Positions 5,750-13,492 are shown, numbered from the stretch's first letter. The stretch: 16,300 nucleotides of DNA from an uncultured Selenomonadaceae bacterium (GCA_910579115.1 CAJTSO010000006.1:1-16300), one strand, 5' to 3'. Numbers and translations: made by a program. The notes: generated by a model not told the origin, from the sequence alone.

Positions 5750-7366
5750 ATGTTTACATTTGGAAAAGCAAAAAAAGCAATGGCTGCCGCTTTGGCAGTC
5801 GGGATGCTTGCAAGCTTCGTTACCGGTTGCGGCGGCGGGGACAAGAAGGCTGGTGACGGTAAGGCGGCTTCCGGACAGGCGGAGGTTTTTAAGTTTGGCG
5901 TTACCAATTTCGCCGACAGCCTTGAGCCTACCGATAACTATTTTGGCTGGGTTGTGCTTCGCTATGGTCTTGGCGAATGCCTCACCAAATTCGATGACAA
6001 GATGAATGTTCAGCCGTGGGTGGCTGACAAATGGTCCGTAAGCGATGACAAGCTTACCTGGACTTTCCATATTCGTGACAACATGGTCTTCTCCAATGGC
6101 AAGAAAGTTGATGGCGAGGCGGTTAAGAAGTCCTTTGAACGCGTATTTGAAAAGTCAAAGCGGGCAGGCACTTTCTTTACTCCCACCAAGATGGAAGCTA
6201 AGGGTCAGGATATTATAATTACCACTGCGGAACCAATGGCCAACCTGAACGGCGCTCTGGCGGATCCCCTGTGGCTTATTGTTGATGTTACCAGTGAAAA
6301 GGCGGCCGGCGGCGACCGGGATTTTTCAAAGCAGGGCCCTATCTGTACCGGCCCCTATATGGTGAAGTCCTTTGTCAAGGAAAAGGCGGTAATGGCTGCC
6401 AACGACAAATACTGGGGCGGCCAGCCGCCTTATAAGACCCTTGAGATACCTTCTATCGATGACCCGAACACTCGGGCTATGGCTCTTCAGTCTGGAGAAA
6501 TCGACGCGGCTGTAAACATTGCCGCCGGTGACATTGGTCTCTTCCGGGGCAAGGATAAGTTTAAGGTATCTGAGCTTGCCTCTCTTCGGGTAATCGTTTC
6601 CCGCCTCAATATGCGGGAGGGTCGGATCATGAATGATAAGCGGATTCGTGAGGCTCTTGTCAGCTCTCTTGACCGCGAAACCTACAACAAGGTTCTTTTG
6701 AAGGATACATTTATTCCTGGTAAGGCTCCTGTCCCTCCTTCCCTTGACTACGGTTTTGACCAGCTGAAGGATCCTAATGCTTACAATGTTGAAAGATCCA
6801 GGAAGCTATTGGCGGAGGCAGGCTGGAAGGATACCGATGGAGACGGGATTCTCGATAAGGATGGCAAGCCCCTGCAGCTTACTATTGTAACCTACAACAG
6901 CCGGGCCGAGCTGCCCCTCTATGCCGAGGCAATTCAGGCTGATGCCAAAAAGGTTGGTATTGATATCAAGATCAATACCGTCGATTACAACTTGGTTGAC
7001 CGTATAGGTATCAATGGCGAATTTGACCTCATAATTACCAACAATATCACTGCTCCGACTGGTGATCCCGAGGTTTATCTGAACTGGTACTGGCGCACCA
7101 ATGTGGATGGCAATAATCCTCAGAACGGAACCGGCTACAGCAATCCCAAGTATGATGAGCTGATGGCTAATCTGGCCGTGGAGTTTGACAAGGCAAAGCG
7201 CCGGGAGATGATGATTCAGGCTCAGCAGATCATCCTTGATGACTGTGCAAGTCTTTTCCTTGGCTATCCCCAGACTAACATGATCAGCTCCTCCAAGATT
7301 CAGGGAGCGGTAATTAAACCGGCTGACTACTACTGGGTAACCATGGATATCAAACCGGCAAAGTGA
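5750..7366 (+). CDS. ABC importer substrate-binding lipoprotein (SBP family 5, peptide/nickel type)
   Basis: A 538-residue extracytoplasmic solute-binding protein that captures the substrate and delivers it to the permease pair. The signal peptide ends in the lipobox VTGC with C27 as the lipidated residue, followed by a Gly/Lys-rich linker. The mature part shows family 5 marks: LTWTFHIRDNMVFSNG (about 102-117), TGPYMVKSF, the MALQSGEIDAA stretch, and AEAGWKDTDGDGILDKDGK (about 356-374). The ATG at 5750 has AGGAGAG (5737-5743) at good spacing. It contains essentially one His (in WTFHIRD), so direct nickel binding through His as in E. coli NikA is not supported. A peptide or a metal-ligand complex is possible. 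The gene sits between the permeases and ATPases (order B-C-A-D-F). Confidence 0.9.
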   Translation: MFTFGKAKKAMAAALAVGMLASFVTGCGGGDKKAGDGKAASGQAEVFKFGVTNFADSLEPTDNYFGWVVLRYGLGECLTKFDDKMNVQPWVADKWSVSDDKLTWTFHIRDNMVFSNGKKVDGEAVKKSFERVFEKSKRAGTFFTPTKMEAKGQDIIITTAEPMANLNGALADPLWLIVDVTSEKAAGGDRDFSKQGPICTGPYMVKSFVKEKAVMAANDKYWGGQPPYKTLEIPSIDDPNTRAMALQSGEIDAAVNIAAGDIGLFRGKDKFKVSELASLRVIVSRLNMREGRIMNDKRIREALVSSLDRETYNKVLLKDTFIPGKAPVPPSLDYGFDQLKDPNAYNVERSRKLLAEAGWKDTDGDGILDKDGKPLQLTIVTYNSRAELPLYAEAIQADAKKVGIDIKINTVDYNLVDRIGINGEFDLIITNNITAPTGDPEVYLNWYWRTNVDGNNPQNGTGYSNPKYDELMANLAVEFDKAKRREMMIQAQQIILDDCASLFLGYPQTNMISSSKIQGAVIKPADYYWVTMDIKPAK

Positions 7367-7400
7367 TCAAAATTTGATCCCTTTATAATCATGTACCTTC

Positions 7401-7444
7401 AGGCGGCGTATTATCAGTGGATTTCCATTGATAGGCGCCCGCCT
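7401..7444 (+). other. Long stem-loop between binding-protein and ATPase genes
   Basis: AGGCGG (7401-7406) pairs with CCGCCT (7439-7444), and CG (7407-7408) with CG (7436-7437). After a small internal loop, TATCAGTGG (7412-7420) pairs with CCATTGATA (7425-7433), including one G-U pair, around the loop ATTT. There is no immediate T tract, so it is not a classic terminator. In ABC operons, structures at this point often protect the binding-protein mRNA or thin out downstream expression; that role is inferred here. Confidence 0.7.
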
Positions 7445-7557
7445 TGGTATAGGCGTTTGTTTGATGATTCTGTAGTTCAGGGAATTGAGTGAAAAATTTT
7501 ACGTATTGGCGTTAAACGGTTAGATACCGTTGTGATTTCTTAGTAAGGAGCGGCGAT

Positions 7558-8358
7558 ATGCTATTAGAGGTATCCAATTTAGCGATAGCCTACGGGGACC
7601 GGCCAATTGTTGAGGGCTTTAACCTGAAACTGGATAAGGGCCAGATTTGCGCCATTGTGGGTGAAAGCGGAAGTGGAAAAACTACCGTGATTCGCGCTAT
7701 ATTAGGCTGCCTGCCAGGACTTGGACATGTTACCGGTGGGAAAATGATCTTCGACAGTAAAGACCTCAGTCAGAATACACCCGAGGAATGGCGACAGCTC
7801 AGCGGAACAAGTATGTCTATGGTATTTCAGGACTGTGGAGGCACAATGGATCCGATCCAGCGCATCAGGACGCAGTTTGTTGAGTACATACAGCAGCATT
7901 CTGATATGAAGGAGGAGCAGGCTGTCGAGCGGGCTGTTCAGATGCTGAAGAGAATGAGTCTGCCTAATCCTGAAATCGTTTTGAATAGCTATCCCTTTGA
8001 GTTGTCCGGCGGTATGAATCAGCGCGTAGGCGTGGCCATGGCCATGTGCTTTTCGCCGAAGCTGCTACTGGCAGATGAACCTACCAGCGCCCTTGACGTC
8101 ACGACTCAGGCACAGGTAGTAAAAGAAATGATGAATATATGTCGAGAGGATGATACGGCTATCATTATCGTTACCCATAATCTTGGGGTTGCGGCTTACA
8201 TGGCTGACCATATTATCGTTATGCAGAATGGTCATGTAATGGAAGAGGGTACCTCGGCTCAGATTGTAAATGAACCCCGGACCGATTACACGAGGAAGCT
8301 GCTGGCCGCAGCGCCCCAGATAGGAGATGCTGTCAATGACTTCCAATACAATTTCTAA
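7558..8358 (+). CDS. ABC importer ATPase, NikD/DppD family (short form)
   Basis: A 266-residue cytoplasmic ATPase that powers the importer. Walker A GESGSGKTT (35-43), Q-loop in MVFQD, signature LSGGMNQR (149-156), Walker B LLLADEPTSALD (169-180) and H-loop H207 (IVTHN) are all intact. At 266 residues it lacks the C-terminal oligopeptide-transporter extension of OppD/DppD (about 330) and is close in size to E. coli NikD (254). The ATG at 7558 is preceded by AAGGAG. A 191-base gap with a stem-loop separates it from the binding-protein gene, and the second ATPase overlaps its 3' end. Confidence 0.9.
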   Translation: MLLEVSNLAIAYGDRPIVEGFNLKLDKGQICAIVGESGSGKTTVIRAILGCLPGLGHVTGGKMIFDSKDLSQNTPEEWRQLSGTSMSMVFQDCGGTMDPIQRIRTQFVEYIQQHSDMKEEQAVERAVQMLKRMSLPNPEIVLNSYPFELSGGMNQRVGVAMAMCFSPKLLLADEPTSALDVTTQAQVVKEMMNICREDDTAIIIVTHNLGVAAYMADHIIVMQNGHVMEEGTSAQIVNEPRTDYTRKLLAAAPQIGDAVNDFQYNF

Positions 8359-9382
8359 ACATGAACACGATCATGTATGCAGTCATGGCCGGGGAAAAGC
8401 TGGTCGGGAAGTGGTTCTACGCATAGAACATCTCGTAAAAAAGTTTGAAGTAGATGGAGGAGGGGTTCTCACTGCCTGCAATGATGTTTCCTTCAACTTG
8501 TACAAGGGAGAATCGCTTGCGATTGTCGGGGAATCAGGCTGTGGCAAATCTACGCTTGTAAAGATGATAATGCAGCTTTATCTGCCAACTTCCGGCGGCG
8601 TAATATATAAGGGCAAGGATATTACCAGACTTACCGGGGAAGAAGCCCGCCAGAACCGCCGCCATATTCAGATGGTGTTTCAGAATCTCGGCCAGGCCTT
8701 TAATCCCCGCATGACCATTAAGGATATTATCTGTGAGCCGCTGATTAACTTTAATCTTATTTCCAAAAAGGATTGTGAAGCTAAGGCAATTGAAATGCTT
8801 AAGAAGGTTGAGCTTCCAGCTGACTTTGTAAACCGTTTGCCAGCTAATATGTCAGGTGGCCAGCGCCAGCGTATCGCAATTGCCAGAGCCCTTGTTATTG
8901 AGCCGGATATTTTGATTTGCGATGAAGCTACCAGCGCTCTTGACGTGTCTGTACAGAAGACCGTCATCGATTTGTTGTTGAAGCTTCAGAAGGAAACCGG
9001 AGTATCCATCATATTTATCTGCCATGATTTGGCGCTGGTCTACCAAATGTGTAACAGGGCGATTGTAATGTATCTGGGCAATGTTGTGGAGTCACTTTCT
9101 GCCGGCCGCCTGAAGGAGGCAAAGCATCCTTATACAAGGGCGCTGCTTCAGTCAGTCTTTCCGGTTGTCCCCAAGGGAGAGCATGAACTGAAGACTTTGG
9201 AAGGTGAAATACCAAGCCCCCTTGACAGGCCGGTTGGCTGCCCCTTCCAGGATCGCTGTGTCAGCTGTATTGACGAGAAGTGCCGTACTTATATGCCTGC
9301 TATGAAACATGTTGGGATCGGCGATCATGCGGCTTGCCACCTTTATGATGATGTTGTTTATACCTGCGATTGCGCCGATTGA
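8336..9382 (+). CDS. ABC importer ATPase, DppF/OppF family, with His-rich N-terminus
   Basis: A 348-residue cytoplasmic ATPase, second nucleotide-binding subunit. Walker A GESGCGKST (65-73), Q-loop Q116, signature MSGGQ (172-176), Walker B LICDEATSALD (D196, E197) and H230 are present. The C-terminal oligopeptide/dipeptide-transporter domain has the usual Cys set (C302, C308, C316, C334), known in this family to hold an Fe-S cluster, plus extra Cys at 311, 344 and 346. The N-terminus is unusual: H9, H11, H13, C15 and H17 (HEHDHVCSH) precede the ABC domain and may bind metal. The ATG at 8336 is chosen because AGGAG (8322-8326) is 9 bases upstream; an ATG at 8327 abuts that site. It overlaps the previous gene by 23 bases, so translation is coupled. 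Confidence 0.9.
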   Translation: MTSNTISKHEHDHVCSHGRGKAGREVVLRIEHLVKKFEVDGGGVLTACNDVSFNLYKGESLAIVGESGCGKSTLVKMIMQLYLPTSGGVIYKGKDITRLTGEEARQNRRHIQMVFQNLGQAFNPRMTIKDIICEPLINFNLISKKDCEAKAIEMLKKVELPADFVNRLPANMSGGQRQRIAIARALVIEPDILICDEATSALDVSVQKTVIDLLLKLQKETGVSIIFICHDLALVYQMCNRAIVMYLGNVVESLSAGRLKEAKHPYTRALLQSVFPVVPKGEHELKTLEGEIPSPLDRPVGCPFQDRCVSCIDEKCRTYMPAMKHVGIGDHAACHLYDDVVYTCDCAD

Positions 9383-9399
9383 TTCATAAGTTTGAGTGA

Positions 9400-9490
9400 A
9401 TTATTCTGACTATGTTGCCGGTTATAGCGAGGAAATACGGAAACTCCTTTAACATAGTGACACCGACAGAATAATCGTTATAAATTTTTT
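9400..9490 (+). other. Nested inverted repeats before the porin gene
   Basis: ATTATTCTG (9400-9408) pairs with CAGAATAAT (9467-9475), and the adjoining ACTATGTT (9409-9416) pairs with AACATAGT (9451-9458). An 8-base bulge, GACACCGA, lies on one side and the loop is about 34 bases. Six T follow at 9485-9490. It could be the terminator of the ABC operon, the only candidate after it, or a regulatory leader of the porin. Which of these cannot be told from sequence. Confidence 0.55.
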
Positions 9491-9497
9491 ATTAGTT

Positions 9498-9516
9498 TAT
9501 ACTGTTTTGAGGAGGA
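9498..9516 (+). promoter_or_regulatory. Possible -10 box and strong ribosome site of the porin gene
   Basis: TATACT (9498-9503) resembles a -10 element but has no good -35 at 17 bases (TCGTTA at 9475-9480). GAGGAGG (9510-9516) is a very strong ribosome-binding site 9 bases before the ATG at 9526, as expected for an abundant envelope protein. The ribosome site is clear; the promoter is weakly supported. Confidence 0.4.
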
Positions 9517-9525
9517 TAAAAATCT

Positions 9526-10812
9526 ATGAAGAAATCTTTGGCCTCGGCTCTGACTACGGCTCTGGTGGTCGGCGCTGCCAGCAATGCTTTTGCTGCCGCA
9601 AACCCCTTCTCCGATGTACCGGCTGACCATTGGGCTTATGAGGCTGTCGCCCAGCTGGAGGCTGAGGGAGTAATTGAAGGCTATGGCGACGGTTCTTATC
9701 GCGGCCAGCAGGAAATAACCCGCTTTGAGATGGCTCAGATGATTGCCAGGGCTATGGCAAAAGGAGTAGACAGCGCTGCCTTGGATAAGCTCGCCGCTGA
9801 GTTTGCCGAGGAGCTGAATTCCTTGGGCGTCCGGGTGGCCAATCTTGAAAAAAAGGTGGACAATGTAAAATTCTTCGGTGAACTCCGTTCCCAGGCTGTC
9901 CGCCGCATTACCCAGGACAAGGGAACCGGGAATAAAACGGCCGATAATATGAACCGGTCAGAGCTCCGTTTGAAAATGTACGCCCAAGTAAACAAAAACT
10001 GGAATGTCCAGGCTGCCACCTACTACAGATTGAATAACAAAACTTCCGCTGATACCACCAGCGGTACTAACAAGTGGATGTTTGCCCAGGGCAGCTACGG
10101 CGGTGCTACCGTTGACCTCGGTAAGTTCTACTACACAGATCCTACTACCGAGGGTATGATTTTTGATGACTATGTATCCGGTATTCAGGTAACTGCCGGA
10201 AACAAGGTGAAGGTTATCGCCCGGGCCGGTCGAGTAAGCCATGGTAATTGGGGCTGGCACGGTGGTCAAGAGCTTGCTGCTTATAATAGTAAGTCATCCA
10301 GTTATCAGGGTATCGATATAAACTACAAGGATAAAAAAATTGGCATTGGCGCCGCTTTCCACAATTTCAGCGGCGGCTTCAATGGGATGCTGAATGCTGA
10401 TGACAGCAGTAAATTTTACGCCGATAATTCAGCAAAAATCTGGGCGGCAGGTCTTTCTTACCGCTTTGATGATAATTGGAGGCTTTCCGGCGCGTATGCG
10501 GAAAATACCGAAGGCGAGGTAAGTAAAAAACATCGCCGGGCCTACTATGCTCAGTTGGATTACAAGGGCATAAAGCGGGCAAAGAAAGGTTCCTGGGGCG
10601 CTCATATCGCGTATAAGCACCTCGGACAGTACGTTGCTCTTATCCCGACTTATGACTACGCTGACTCCGATATGAAGGGCGTTGAATTGGGGCTTGACTA
10701 CGTATTTGATAAGAACATTGTCGGCCGCTTGGGCTACTTCAACGGGAAAATGATAAATGATAAACAGGACGATGCGGAAATTATCTTCTCCCGAGTTCAG
10801 TTCTTCTTCTGA
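9526..10812 (+). CDS. SLH-domain outer-membrane porin (OmpM-like)
   Basis: A 428-residue envelope protein that should form a beta-barrel channel tethered to the cell wall. A signal peptide (1 to about 23, ending AFA) is followed by one SLH domain (about 26-77; FSDVPADHWAYEAV...GYGDGSYRG...ITRFEMA). A helical, coiled-coil-like linker (about 82-113) leads to a C-terminal half of alternating hydrophobic/aromatic beta strands ending in VQFFF, as outer-membrane barrels do. In Negativicutes this SLH-linker-barrel layout is known to link the outer membrane to peptidoglycan modified with polyamines. The gene has its own strong ribosome site and a terminator, so it is monocistronic. Porin specificity is not readable. 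The architecture call is firm. Confidence 0.93.
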   Translation: MKKSLASALTTALVVGAASNAFAAANPFSDVPADHWAYEAVAQLEAEGVIEGYGDGSYRGQQEITRFEMAQMIARAMAKGVDSAALDKLAAEFAEELNSLGVRVANLEKKVDNVKFFGELRSQAVRRITQDKGTGNKTADNMNRSELRLKMYAQVNKNWNVQAATYYRLNNKTSADTTSGTNKWMFAQGSYGGATVDLGKFYYTDPTTEGMIFDDYVSGIQVTAGNKVKVIARAGRVSHGNWGWHGGQELAAYNSKSSSYQGIDINYKDKKIGIGAAFHNFSGGFNGMLNADDSSKFYADNSAKIWAAGLSYRFDDNWRLSGAYAENTEGEVSKKHRRAYYAQLDYKGIKRAKKGSWGAHIAYKHLGQYVALIPTYDYADSDMKGVELGLDYVFDKNIVGRLGYFNGKMINDKQDDAEIIFSRVQFFF

Positions 10813-10868
10813 TAACTGTTAAAGCAATAATTGGGTCCGAATATATAACCTCTTTATTCACACTCAGC

Positions 10869-10898
10869 AGGGCTGTCTTCGGACAGCCCTCATTTCGT
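10869..10898 (+). terminator. Terminator of the porin gene, UUCG loop
   Basis: AGGGCTGTC (10869-10877) and GACAGCCCT (10882-10890) form a perfect 9-bp stem closed by the stable tetraloop TTCG. Only a weak T-rich stretch follows (CATTTCGTT). Its position 57 bases after the porin stop supports a terminator role. Confidence 0.78.
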
Positions 10899-11065
10899 TG
10901 AGCCTCCTTTTTATGAGAGAGGGATTTTATCAAAGATTAAAAATTGCAGAGAAAAGATTCTACTGTAGGGAGGTGACCGATAGGCCGGAAAACTGTGAGC
11001 CATCAGGCTGATATTATTTCCACAGAAAAATATTGTAAAAACCATTACTGTATTGTTGATTACTA
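10899..11065. other. Gap between porin terminator and pckA promoter
   Basis: Together with the flanking sites this gap exceeds 300 bases. It holds a strong Shine-Dalgarno-like GGGAGGTGA (10968-10976) with no ATG, GTG or TTG at the right distance. It also holds a small fold with AGCC/GGCT (10998-11009) inside GGAAA/TTTCC (10987-11021), and a 32-codon Cys-rich frame (10995-11093, GTG start). No established gene or riboswitch class was recognised. Confidence 0.45.
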
Positions 11066-11094
11066 TTGCCTTGATTGTTGTAAGGTTGTATAAT
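11066..11094 (+). promoter_or_regulatory. Promoter of pckA
   Basis: A perfect -10 TATAAT (11089-11094) and a -35-like TTGCCT (11066-11071) are separated by 17 bases. Transcription would start near 11101 and give a U-rich leader of about 87 bases before pckA. No terminator-like hairpin was found in the leader. Confidence 0.72.
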
Positions 11095-11187
11095 GTCTAC
11101 AGGTTTAGCTTGCAGGGACAGTTTGATGTTTTCTGTTTTTGCGTATTTTTCTCGGGTGTAAATTTTTGTGATGAAAAGGTGGACGAA

Positions 11188-12792
11188 ATGGCAAAAATTG
11201 ATTTAACACAGTATGGCATTACCGGTACAACAGAGATTATCTACAATCCTTCCTATGAGAAACTCTACGAAGAAGAGACGAATCCTGAGCTTAAAGGCTA
11301 TGAGGTAGGTCAGGATACGGAGCTGGGTGCGGTCAATGTTATGACTGGCGCCTATACAGGTCGTTCTCCCAAGGATAAGTTCCTCGTAGTTGATGAGAAC
11401 TCTGAGAATACTGTATGGTGGACCAGCGACGAGTACAAGAATGATAACCACCGCGCAACTCCTGAGGCGTGGGTCGCTGTAAAGAGTATCGCTCAGAAGG
11501 AGCTTTCCAATAAGAAGCTGTACGTTGTCGATGGCTTCTGCGGAGCCAACAAGGATACCCGCATGGCTGTCCGCTTCATCATGGAAGTTGCCTGGCAGGC
11601 CCATTTTGTCCGTAATATGTTTATAAAGCCGACGGCTGAGGAAGAAGCAAACTTTAAGCCCGACTTCATTGTTTACACTGCTTCTTGGGCAAAGGCTGAT
11701 AATTACAAGGAGCTGGGACTCAATTCTGAGACGGCGGTAGTCTTCAATATCACCAGCCGTGAGCAGGTTATTCTCAATACCTGGTATGGCGGTGAGATGA
11801 AGAAGGGTATGTTCTCCATGATGAACTACTACCTGCCTCTGAAGGGCATTGCTTCAATGCACTGTTCCGCCAATACCGATATGAATGGCGAAAACACTGC
11901 AATTTTCTTTGGACTCTCCGGTACCGGCAAGACCACCCTTTCCACCGACCCGAAGCGTCTCCTGGTTGGCGACGACGAGCACGGCTGGGATGACACCGGC
12001 ATATTTAACTTTGAAGGCGGCTGTTACGCAAAAGTAATTGATTTGGATAAGGAGTCCGAGCCGGACATCTATAATGCCATAAAGCGCAATGCTCTCCTGG
12101 AGAATGTTACGGTAGGCAAAGACGGCAAGATCGATTTTCATGACAAGAGCGTCACGGAAAATACCCGCGTTTCCTATCCTATTGACCATATCAATAACAT
12201 CGTCCGTCCGATTTCCTCCGCTCCCCCGGCCAAGAATGTAATCTTCCTCTCTGCCGATGCTTTCGGTGTTCTGCCGCCGGTTTCCGTTCTTACTCCGGAA
12301 CAGACCAAGTATTATTTCCTCTCCGGCTTCACTGCGAAGCTTGCCGGAACTGAGCGTGGTATCACCGAGCCGACTCCTACCTTCTCTGCCTGCTTTGGTC
12401 AGGCTTTCCTTGAACTCCACCCCACCAAGTATGGCGATGAGCTGGTTCGCAAGATGGAAAAGAGCGGCGCAAAGGCTTATCTGGTAAATACCGGCTGGAA
12501 TGGAACCGGTAAGCGTATCTCTATTAAGGATACCCGCGGTATCATAGATGCTATTCTCTCCGGGGCGATCAATGAGGCCGATACGAAGCAAATCCCCATT
12601 TTCAACTTGGCTGTACCTACTGCATTGCCCGGCGTTGATACTAATATTCTCGATCCCCGGGATACCTACGCCGATAAGGCAGAGTGGGAGAAGAAAGCAA
12701 AGGATTTGGCACAGCGCTTCGTGAAGAACTTTGTTAAGTACGAAGGTAATGAGGCGGGCAAGGCTCTTGTGGCAGCCGGTCCTCAGCTGTGA
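11188..12792 (+). CDS. pckA: Phosphoenolpyruvate carboxykinase (ATP)
   Basis: A 534-residue cytoplasmic enzyme interconverting oxaloacetate + ATP and phosphoenolpyruvate + CO2 + ADP; E. coli PckA has 540 residues. Motifs seen: substrate-binding TGRSPKDK (about 57-64), GEMKKG and MHCSAN (metal-binding Lys and His near 205 and 225), P-loop GLSGTGKTT (242-250), GDDEHGWDD (about 261-269) and the NTRVSYP Arg further on. It is the ATP-type bacterial family, not the GTP type. The ATG at 11188 with AAGGTGG just upstream is chosen. The frame stays open back to a TTG at 11053, but that stretch overlaps the promoter and is unlike PckA N-termini. In succinate/propionate-forming anaerobes this enzyme can run in the carboxylating, ATP-forming direction; that role here is inference. 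It is monocistronic. Confidence 0.97.
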   Translation: MAKIDLTQYGITGTTEIIYNPSYEKLYEEETNPELKGYEVGQDTELGAVNVMTGAYTGRSPKDKFLVVDENSENTVWWTSDEYKNDNHRATPEAWVAVKSIAQKELSNKKLYVVDGFCGANKDTRMAVRFIMEVAWQAHFVRNMFIKPTAEEEANFKPDFIVYTASWAKADNYKELGLNSETAVVFNITSREQVILNTWYGGEMKKGMFSMMNYYLPLKGIASMHCSANTDMNGENTAIFFGLSGTGKTTLSTDPKRLLVGDDEHGWDDTGIFNFEGGCYAKVIDLDKESEPDIYNAIKRNALLENVTVGKDGKIDFHDKSVTENTRVSYPIDHINNIVRPISSAPPAKNVIFLSADAFGVLPPVSVLTPEQTKYYFLSGFTAKLAGTERGITEPTPTFSACFGQAFLELHPTKYGDELVRKMEKSGAKAYLVNTGWNGTGKRISIKDTRGIIDAILSGAINEADTKQIPIFNLAVPTALPGVDTNILDPRDTYADKAEWEKKAKDLAQRFVKNFVKYEGNEAGKALVAAGPQL

Positions 12793-12812
12793 TTTCCTGA
12801 TTTTATAGTGAC

Positions 12813-12851
12813 AGAGCTGCTGCGCAATGATTGTTGTGCAGCAGCTCTTTG
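12813..12851 (+). terminator. First terminator after pckA
   Basis: AGAGCTGCTGCGCA (12813-12826) pairs with TGTGCAGCAGCTCT (12835-12848), a 14-bp stem with one G-U pair around an 8-base loop. A short T run (TTTG) follows. It starts 20 bases after the pckA stop. Confidence 0.85.
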
Positions 12852-12860
12852 TATATGATG

Positions 12861-12895
12861 ATACCCCGGTGTCATGCCGGGGTATATTTATTTTT
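12861..12895 (+). terminator. Second, tandem terminator after pckA
   Basis: ATACCCCGG (12861-12869) and CCGGGGTAT (12877-12885) form a 9-bp GC-rich stem with a 7-base loop, followed by ATTTATTTTT. Together with the hairpin just before, it insulates the ruv operon from the highly expressed pckA. Confidence 0.85.
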
Positions 12896-12936
12896 CATGC
12901 TGTTTGTTTATTTGTCTTAATTTATCACGGCTTTTG

Positions 12937-12945
12937 TGTTATGAT
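12937..12945 (+). promoter_or_regulatory. Extended -10 promoter of the ruvC operon
   Basis: TGTTATGAT (12937-12945) is an extended -10 (TG-n-TATGAT, five of six matches). No convincing -35 is found at 17 bases, which is tolerated with an extended -10. The start would be near 12952, giving a leader of about 35 bases. No LexA-type box was noticed. Confidence 0.5.
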
Positions 12946-12986
12946 AACCAAGTAAATTATATGTTATTCAGGAGCTGAGTGTATAG

Positions 12987-13484
12987 ATGTTGGCACTGGG
13001 AATTGATCCGGGCACTGCAATATGCGGTTATGGTTTTGTGGAGTCCCTGCCGGGAAATCGTCTGGTGACTCGCGAATTTGGCGCCATTACTACAAGCTTC
13101 AAGGCACGGCCTGAGGACAGGCTGGTGAAGATATATGACGAGCTTGATGAATTGATTAAGAAGTACCATCCGGATGCCATGGGAGTGGAAGAGCTTTTCT
13201 TCTATCGCAATATTACCACTGGTATTCCTGTGGCTCAGGCGAGAGGGGTTATTTTGCTGGCCGGAGCAAAGAATAATCTGCCGCTCATAGAGTGGACTCC
13301 GCCCCAGGTAAAACAGGCGGTAACAGGCTATGGAAAGGCTGATAAGAAGCAGGTAATCTATATGGTTACAAAGCTTTTGCACTTGCCTGAGCCGCCAACT
13401 CCTGACGACACAGCTGATGCGCTGGCAGTAGCTATAGCTTCGTTGTATAAGATGGACAGTCCGACCTGGAGAAATGGATTGTAG
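12987..13484 (+). CDS. ruvC: Holliday junction resolvase RuvC
   Basis: A 165-residue endonuclease that cuts Holliday junctions symmetrically, working with the RuvAB branch-migration motor in recombinational repair. The RNase H-like active site is complete: D7 (GIDPGT), E68 (GVEELFF), and D141 and D144 (PDDTADALA). FFYRN after the second acidic site is characteristic. AGGAG (12970-12974) lies 12 bases before the ATG, slightly long but with no better start. ruvA begins 8 bases after its stop. Confidence 0.97.
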   Translation: MLALGIDPGTAICGYGFVESLPGNRLVTREFGAITTSFKARPEDRLVKIYDELDELIKKYHPDAMGVEELFFYRNITTGIPVAQARGVILLAGAKNNLPLIEWTPPQVKQAVTGYGKADKKQVIYMVTKLLHLPEPPTPDDTADALAVAIASLYKMDSPTWRNGL

Positions 13485-13492
13485 GAATTGAT

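Noticed and set aside
10968..11025. Known riboswitch or T-box before pckA
   Set aside because: The small folds were compared from memory with T-box, cobalamin, THF, ZTP, fluoride and c-di-GMP signatures and matched none.
11053..11187. 45-residue N-terminal extension of PckA
   Set aside because: It starts with TTG, runs through the TATAAT promoter and does not resemble PckA; the ATG at 11188 has a ribosome site and gives the usual length.
11854..12591. 245-codon minus-strand frame opposite pckA
   Set aside because: Its length reflects the codon bias of pckA; no recognisable motif, start signal or terminator supports a gene.
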